From Candidatus Iainarchaeum sp. (GTDB lineage: Archaea; Iainarchaeota; Iainarchaeia; Iainarchaeales; GCA-2688035): a DNA stretch of 64,000 bases. The stretch spans positions 1 to 64,000 of the forward strand of contig JAFCCL010000008.1 in assembly GCA_017610205.1 (NCBI GenBank), in the 5' to 3' direction. Position 1 is the stretch's first letter, and the number at the start of each line of letters is the position of its first letter. A program made the position numbers and the translations under genes. Shown piece after piece: positions 59,046-64,000 of this stretch. The notes beneath the pieces were generated by a model. It was given only the letters and a program-made list of their open reading frames with translations. It made no database searches and was not told where the DNA came from.

Positions 59046-59845
59046 AACTTTTCAAAAAACGCAAAAAAACACCTGTGAAAAATTGATTGGTGGAAGTGGA
59101 GGTGGCGTAATTTCTTTTCAAAGGTAGGGCAAAGAGCAATCTGTTATGTAGAAGTAAGAGTCGATATTTAATGTCTGCTTCTTCTAAAACCATTGTTGCA
59201 GCGAGAATCGCTGCCTGTGTTCTAACATAGGCCAACCTCCTCTTTTTATGCAACCCAATAAAGCGCCAATAGTTCTTTTGTGTTCTGTTATACTTCGTCC
59301 TCTTCCCAATAATTCTGGCTGGTTGCAGAGCACAGCGTAAGACTGGCTGCAAAGCCTTCTTGCAATAACTTTTGTGCCCTTATTTGCACAAGGGGGGGAT
59401 CTTTTCTTCTTAGATTCTCGATTCCTTTAGCCGGTCTTTTTGCTGTCTCCAAAAAACTGTCCCTGGCCTGTTACATCCTTTGCACGTTTTCCCCTCAAAA
59501 AATTGGCCATATTCAATTTACGCTATGGGAGCGTTAAAATCTTTATTTTTTAGGCACAAACAACAATATGTTATGTAGCATTTAACTACATAATCTATTT
59601 GTTTTTTGACAATTCACTGTCTTTAAACCACTGCATAATACAAACTTTTTTTAAAGCCTGTTGGAGATGAAGCCACTACTGACGGCATAAGCCCAAAGCA
59701 AGGCTGATTAGGATGCCTTTTTCTGGCTTACAAAGTGGGATGTACTTAACGCGCAAAAAAAACTTTAAAAAATGAGAACACGTCTGTATGCGCAAAGAAA
59801 CAATCCCCCACAAAATTAATTATGTAGACTTTGGGCTCTTTTTTT
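59046..59845. other. 800-base non-coding stretch, mixed
   Basis: A minus-strand box A like ACTTCTACATAACA (about 59137-59150) could drive a short RNA toward 59045. From about 59160 to 59560 the minus strand carries broken protein-like frames (TCKGCNRPGTVFW with an in-frame TAA, then IARRLCSQSYAVL), none with a clear start. CTTTTGTGC/GCACAAGG at about 59370-59400 forms a hairpin. I cannot assign a gene here. Confidence 0.4.
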
Positions 59846-60514
59846 TTATTTTTTCTTCTTCGTTTTCTTTTTCTTCTTTGCTTCCCTTATTGTTCTTCCG
59901 CCTGCTCTTGCTTTTTTCTTTTGCCTTGTTGCTCTTTGCATCCCTCTAATTGATCTAGCTGAACCAAGCCTTACAGCCCCTTCTCCTCTTGAACTTCCTT
60001 TCTTCGCTGTTTTTCCTTTAGAAACCCTTCTTACAATAAGTTCTTCGCTAATTACTTTTTCCTTAGGGGTTTTCCAGTATCCTTTTTTTACCAATATCTC
60101 TCTTTGGGTTGATCCCCGCCCAGTTCTCTGTTCCATGGGAATTGTCTCATGCCTATATTCTGCTTCAACGTAAACTGGTTTTCCAGGTTCCCGAATTATT
60201 TTCCTCCCTGTCACAGTGTACCTGCTTGCCTTTCCTGGTTTTATTGTTCCATCCGGTCTCCTTGTTCCAACCGCTATGCTGAGCCTTGGTTGTTCATACC
60301 CAAATGTCTCTTTGAAAGCTTTTCTTTCAGATACTCTTTGTGGTCTTGTCCTTGTCAATCCTGCCTTTTTCAGGGCTGCCTTCAATTTTGCCCTTTGAGT
60401 TACAGTTGGCTGTTTTGACCCCTTTTTTCCCGCTCTTTTCCGCATTGTATCCCATTCTTTATTGTGTTGTTTCCTTTTTTTAAGCTTTGCAACGTCGACT
60501 GTTCTTCTCTTCAT
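59846..60514 (-). CDS. Basic protein with lysine/arginine tail
   Basis: A 222-residue protein: RRTVDVAKLKKRKQHNKEWD, AGLTRTRPQRVSERKAFKET, GYEQPRLSIAVGTRRPDGTI with a beta-rich centre, and a strongly basic C-terminus ending KKKKKTKKKK. It is probably nucleic-acid binding, such as a nucleoid or ribosome-associated protein. Not a recognised family. The promoter region to its right is AT-rich. Confidence 0.55.
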   Translation of the reverse strand: MKRRTVDVAKLKKRKQHNKEWDTMRKRAGKKGSKQPTVTQRAKLKAALKKAGLTRTRPQRVSERKAFKETFGYEQPRLSIAVGTRRPDGTIKPGKASRYTVTGRKIIREPGKPVYVEAEYRHETIPMEQRTGRGSTQREILVKKGYWKTPKEKVISEELIVRRVSKGKTAKKGSSRGEGAVRLGSARSIRGMQRATRQKKKARAGGRTIREAKKKKKTKKKK

Positions 60515-60643
60515 TTTTCCACCTTTTCAATTAATTTATTATCTTTCCTTCCTTTTAATTCTTTGTTATTTTTTCTTAGTTTAAAAAGAATTTTTTTTTT
60601 AATCTTAATAATTTAAATACCAATTAAGTCTTATATATAGCAA

Positions 60644-63214
60644 ATGAATTCAAAAATTGGAATTGCTGCAACAATTATTGTTATTGCTTTGGCGGCATTT
60701 GTTTTGTTTTATCCGCAGGTTTTTCAGGATGAAAACCAAGCAGGGTTTTTTACGCTTTACTTTGCTGATTGTGGTGATGGTGATTGTTCGCCATCTGAAG
60801 ACTATGAAAGCTGTTCGCAAGACTGTTGTTCAACTGTTTGTAACAATTTTTGTGAAAGTTCTTTTTGCTTTGAAATTGATCCAGACTGTGATATTTTGGG
60901 AAATGCGACAGGTGAATGTTGTGGAAATGGTGTTTGTGAGGGAACAGATGATTGTATAACCTGTCCGGCAGATTGTCCTGGAAGCGTTGTTTGCAGTGTT
61001 GATGGTGATTGTCCTGATGATGGTAATTCTTTGACTGTTGAGACTTGTTCTAATCCTGGTGCTTGTGATTCTTCTTGTTCTAGTGTTCCTTGTGTTGTTG
61101 AGTGTAGTGTTGATGGTGATTGTCCTGATGATGGTAATTCTTTGACTGTTGAGATTTGTTCTGATGGTGATACCTGTGCTGCTGCCTGTTCTTTGACTGT
61201 TGAGATTTGTTCTGATGGTGATACCTGTGCTGCTGCCTGTTCTAGTGTTCCTTGTGTTGTTGAGTGTAGTGTTGATGGTGATTGTCCTGATGATGCTAAT
61301 GTAATGACTGTAGATACTTGTACAAATCCTGCCACCTGTGCTGCAAACTGTGTTTACACGCCTATTGGTTGCAGTATTGCCTGCAGTTCAAATACTGATT
61401 GTGATGACAGCAATCCACTTACTGTTAACACATGCTCTTCTCCAGGAACTTGTGATTCTGCCTGCGAATTTCCGCTGTGTGATATTGAATGCAGTGTTGA
61501 CACAGATTGTGATGATTTAAATTCTTTTACTTCTGATACCTGCAGCAATCCGGCGACTTGCAGTGCTGATTGCTCTTATTCTGCCTGCACTCCTGCGTGC
61601 TTTTCAAGTACTGATTGTGATGACGGGCTTTCCAATACTGTTGATACCTGCAATGGTGCAGGAACATGTGATGCAAACTGCAGCTCTGAAGTTTGCACAC
61701 CCTCTTGTTTTAGTGATTTAGATTGTGATGATGGCAACCCGGCCACTTTTGGAATGTGTATTCATCCCGGCGCATGTGGTGCCCATTGTGTTGATGACTT
61801 TTGTACAATTGAGTGCAATAGCAATGTTGAATGTAATGATTCGGATTCTTTAACAACTGATACTTGTTCAGATCCAGGAACCTGTGAGTCTGCTTGCTCA
61901 AACACCTCTTGTACAATTGCCTGTTCTTCCAATTCTGATTGTGACGATTCCAATCCTTTAACAGCTGACGTTTGTGACAATCCAGGTACTTGTGCAGCAA
62001 GTTGCAGCCATCCACAGGAAGATTTTCTGCTTTCCTTTGAGTTTCCATCAAGCTTTGATGAGGGTTTTGAAAGGGGCAATGTTGTTGACTTGAATGTTTT
62101 TATAGAGGATAATGAAGGTAATCCAGTTAATGAGGCTTCTTTTACTTTGACAGATTCTGAGGGAAACGAGGTTGAGCTTGAGGGCATTGGGGGTGGCAAT
62201 TATGTTGGAAAATATACAATTCCTATTAATTTTCCTGTTGGAGAGCACACTTTTTCATTTTTTGCTGTAAAGGTTGACGATTCCGGTTCTGAAAAGTTTG
62301 GTTATGAGGAAATTGTGCGCGATGTAAATACCGGAAAAATAATTGCTGTTTTGCTTGAGCCTTCTGTTGCAAAAGCCATTCCTGGTAAAAAAACAGAGAT
62401 AAAGTTCAAAGTTGTTTACGGCAACAATGATTCTGTTGAGGATGCAAATGTTTCTGCTGAAATAAACGGCGTTCAAATTCCTTTAACTTATTCAAACAAT
62501 GTATTTTCAGGTCATTATCTTTTCTCAGATTCGGATTTGGAAGAAGCTTCTCTTGTAATTTCAGCTAATGATTCTGCTGGAAACAGTGGGACAACAACAA
62601 TTCCATTTTCAGTAGAGCAGCCATTTTCTCTTTCCGCAATTCTTGCAGTACTTGCACTTATTGTAGCTGCTGTAATTACAGTTTATGGTTTAAAGCGAAC
62701 ACACAGGCTTTCAAAGCTTTTGCACAAGATTGAGCGAATAAAGGGCGCTACAAGGGCTGCAAAATTACAGCATTCAATTGCAAAAGAAAAAGGCCAGAGA
62801 AAAAAGCTTGCAAAAAAAATTATTCAGCAGGAAAAAGACCTTGTAAAAGCAAAACAAGAAGTTGAGGTTGAAAGAAGAAAACAGGCTTTTGCTGTAAAAA
62901 GAATGCCAATTGAGTCAAAGTATGCGGCCCATGGGGCAAGTGTTGGTATTATTTCTAAGGTAAAGAAAATCTTTTCAAAAACTTCTAAGAAAACAAAAGG
63001 CCAAAAACAGGTTGAAAAGGCAAAAGGGCAATCGCAGACTGAAAAAAGGGTTGGAGAAATTGACACAGAAGTTTCAGGCCTGAAGGAAAAAATGAAAAAT
63101 CTTGAAGCAGAGTTCTTTAAGCAGACAATTAAAGAGGATTTTTTCAGAAAAAAGCTTTTTGACTACAGGGAAAAAATGCACCTGCTTGAATTGGAAAAAA
63201 AGAAAATTGAATAA
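60644..63214 (+). CDS. Cysteine-rich repeat membrane protein
   Basis: An 856-residue surface protein. N-terminal signal anchor (IAATIIVIALAAFVLFY), then about 12 repeats with patterns such as CxxxCSSNSDCDDSNPLT and TCSNPGTCxxxC (residues 40-460), comparable to disulfide-rich adhesion modules. Residues 465-670 hold Ig-like domains (EFPSSFDEGFERGNVVDLNV, VYGNNDSVEDANVSAEIN). A transmembrane helix near 672-692 (LSAILAVLALIVAAVITVYGL) is followed by a 160-residue cytoplasmic coiled coil rich in KK and Q. It probably links the cell surface to internal structure. Confidence 0.8.
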   Translation: MNSKIGIAATIIVIALAAFVLFYPQVFQDENQAGFFTLYFADCGDGDCSPSEDYESCSQDCCSTVCNNFCESSFCFEIDPDCDILGNATGECCGNGVCEGTDDCITCPADCPGSVVCSVDGDCPDDGNSLTVETCSNPGACDSSCSSVPCVVECSVDGDCPDDGNSLTVEICSDGDTCAAACSLTVEICSDGDTCAAACSSVPCVVECSVDGDCPDDANVMTVDTCTNPATCAANCVYTPIGCSIACSSNTDCDDSNPLTVNTCSSPGTCDSACEFPLCDIECSVDTDCDDLNSFTSDTCSNPATCSADCSYSACTPACFSSTDCDDGLSNTVDTCNGAGTCDANCSSEVCTPSCFSDLDCDDGNPATFGMCIHPGACGAHCVDDFCTIECNSNVECNDSDSLTTDTCSDPGTCESACSNTSCTIACSSNSDCDDSNPLTADVCDNPGTCAASCSHPQEDFLLSFEFPSSFDEGFERGNVVDLNVFIEDNEGNPVNEASFTLTDSEGNEVELEGIGGGNYVGKYTIPINFPVGEHTFSFFAVKVDDSGSEKFGYEEIVRDVNTGKIIAVLLEPSVAKAIPGKKTEIKFKVVYGNNDSVEDANVSAEINGVQIPLTYSNNVFSGHYLFSDSDLEEASLVISANDSAGNSGTTTIPFSVEQPFSLSAILAVLALIVAAVITVYGLKRTHRLSKLLHKIERIKGATRAAKLQHSIAKEKGQRKKLAKKIIQQEKDLVKAKQEVEVERRKQAFAVKRMPIESKYAAHGASVGIISKVKKIFSKTSKKTKGQKQVEKAKGQSQTEKRVGEIDTEVSGLKEKMKNLEAEFFKQTIKEDFFRKKLFDYREKMHLLELEKKKIE
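61138..61239 (+). repeat. 51-bp perfect tandem duplication in the Cys-repeat gene
   Basis: The 51-bp unit coding SLTVEICSDGDTCAAAC occurs twice in tandem with no differences I can see, starting at 61138 and 61189. It is a very recent duplication of 17 residues within the larger Cys-repeat array. Confidence 0.85.
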
Positions 63215-63228
63215 GGTTTTGAAATTTC

Positions 63229-63585
63229 TTACTCTTCAACGCTTACTTTTAAGACTCTATTGTGCTTTTTCTTCACGTAATTAAAGCCCTGGTAGTGTTC
63301 AAGAACAACAAGGCTTATTGCCTGTTCTCCAATCCTTGCAGCCTGCTTTGGCCAAATATCATAATAGGATTTTTTAATGTCACCTGGTTTAAACTCAGGA
63401 ATTTTCACTACTGCTGTAGTCTTAAATCCTGTTTTTTCGAAACTGAATTGCTGTCCAAGATTAAGTTCAAACGAAACAATTTCTGTTTCTGCTCCATCAT
63501 TTTCAATTTCTATACAAAGCGAAATAGGCTCACGCCTGCTAATCTTCATTTTGAAAGGCGTAAAACTTGTTCTTATATCAAGCAT
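63229..63585 (-). CDS. Small beta-sandwich protein
   Basis: A 118-residue protein: LDIRTSFTPFKMKISRREPISLCIEIENDG, then FELNLGQQFSFEKTGFKT and WPKQAARIGEQAISLVV. The pattern of alternating beta strands fits a CARDB/Ig-like sandwich as seen in many archaeal hypothetical proteins. No signal peptide, so it probably acts in the cytoplasm. Convergent with the Cys-repeat gene. Confidence 0.6.
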   Translation of the reverse strand: MLDIRTSFTPFKMKISRREPISLCIEIENDGAETEIVSFELNLGQQFSFEKTGFKTTAVVKIPEFKPGDIKKSYYDIWPKQAARIGEQAISLVVLEHYQGFNYVKKKHNRVLKVSVEE

Positions 63586-63673
63586 AAAACATTTTCATTC
63601 TGAAATGGTTAAAAAACATTGTTTTTTTACCAAAAGCCTTAAATACTACTTTGCAATATTCTTCTAGCAAAGG

Positions 63674-63735
63674 AAAGATTGTTTTTCCTAAAACTGGTTG
63701 CTGCCCTGTGCAACAATCTTTTTCTTTAGGAAAAA
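63674..63735 (+). other. Interleaved inverted repeats (A-B-A'-B')
   Basis: AAAGATTGTT (63674-63683) pairs with AACAATCTTT (63712-63721), and TTTTTCCTAAA (63682-63692) pairs with TTTAGGAAAAA (63725-63735). The two stems overlap in order, so they form either a pseudoknot or two alternative hairpins. TTAAATAC at 63639-63646 would start an RNA near 63670, giving a roughly 100-nt leader before the gene at 63775, or a short independent RNA ending in the T-rich stretch. Confidence 0.5.
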
Positions 63736-63774
63736 TTTTGTTTCTTATAGTAATTATGTATAAGTGGTCATGTG

Positions 63775-64000
63775 GTGTATCATCCTGAATCAGAACTTGT
63801 TAGAAAATCTTTTACTGTAAAGAAGATGGATTTCCCGCCTTCTGTTCAGTTAACAAAGCGTTCAATGCTTAGGTGGTTTGCAATAAGTTTTGGTTTGCTT
63901 TCAGAGCAGGAGTCCAGGGATACTGTGCTTAATGTTTTGGATTCCTTGTTTTATTTTTTGCTTTCCAAGAAGCAGAATCCTTCAACAATTGAATTGCAAA
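63775..64000 (+). CDS. Conserved archaeal hypothetical protein, 5' part
   Basis: The frame from GTG 63775 reads VYHPESELVRKSFTVKKMDF, PPSVQLTKRSMLRWFAISFG and continues beyond the window, so the 3' end is missing. The pattern KKMDFPPSVQLTKRS...WFAISFGLLSEQES is of a type I have seen in small DPANN-like archaeal proteins, with helix pairs and a lysine-rich stretch KKQNPS. A TATGTATAAG element lies 15-20 bases upstream. Function unknown. Confidence 0.6.
   Translation, partial: MYHPESELVRKSFTVKKMDFPPSVQLTKRSMLRWFAISFGLLSEQESRDTVLNVLDSLFYFLLSKKQNPSTIELQ

Noticed and set aside
59023-59352. 109-residue minus-strand frame
   Set aside because: It spans a T-rich stop-like region and the RNA candidate edge, another frame reads just as well, and there is no start signal.
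60802-61335. 177-residue minus-strand frame with repeated SPSTLHST
   Set aside because: It is the antisense shadow of the cysteine-repeat array.

Overview
The window is AT-rich, densely coding archaeal DNA. The archaeal assignment rests on a transcription factor E, a Trm56-type tRNA methyltransferase, a class I lysyl-tRNA synthetase, an archaeal triosephosphate isomerase, introns in two of four tRNA genes, TTTAAA/TTATATA box A promoters about 27 nt before leaderless starts, and an initiator tRNA with an A1-U72 pair. The many tiny zinc, membrane and lysine-rich proteins, surface proteins with no recognisable metabolism, and tRNA introns outside the anticodon loop suggest a DPANN-type archaeon (Diapherotrites, Micrarchaeota or Woesearchaeota-like). 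That placement is inference.

1-13.8 kb is housekeeping: an HPF-like ribosome factor, tpiA, a long RelA/SpoT homolog (unusual in archaea), a KaiC-like ATPase, lysK, a large surface protein, Nudix, tRNA-Phe with a D-loop intron beside a LAGLIDADG endonuclease, dCMP deaminase, two tRNA-Lys genes, serS, trm56, TFE and initiator tRNA-Met. 13.8-25 kb is a mosaic of small genes: a palindrome-flanked winged-helix-like gene, PRC-barrel, XerA recombinase, a TRAM protein with an acidic repeat tail, an OB-fold protein, Dus, and two lysine/proline-rich coiled-coil proteins. 25-35 kb holds a secreted nuclease, a terminal-inverted-repeat element, repeat lipoproteins, a GIY-YIG protein, a frameshifted TMEM175-like channel, an ABC exporter, a DUF3796-like/XRE pair separated by 31-bp tandem repeats, rubrerythrin and several decayed genes.

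35-48 kb is a DNA-processing and defence island: UvrD/RecB-type helicase-nuclease, calcineurin-like phosphoesterase, iron-sulfur RecB/Cas4-like nuclease, an MvaI/BcnI-like restriction endonuclease with two SPPY-type methyltransferases, and a compact operon of ribbon-helix-helix protein, ParB-like protein with a helical C-terminus, and D12 adenine methyltransferase. The last operon is the best candidate for an undescribed system. 48-55 kb has an XPD/DinG-like helicase, a degenerate kinase-fold protein and a clostripain-like lipoprotein protease.

55.5-58.2 kb is a toxin-antitoxin island with three modules (RelBE-like, PemIK-like, and toxin-first with a zinc-ribbon/AbrB antitoxin), each with a palindrome at its promoter. 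A perfect 22-bp direct repeat lies just before and just after the island, with a degenerate copy inside it. 58.7-59.8 kb has no clear protein but contains a strongly structured, RNase P-like RNA candidate. The right end carries a basic protein, a large cysteine-repeat membrane protein, an interleaved inverted repeat, and the start of a gene cut by the window edge.

At least two genes are broken at homopolymer runs, so some 'pseudogenes' may be assembly errors.
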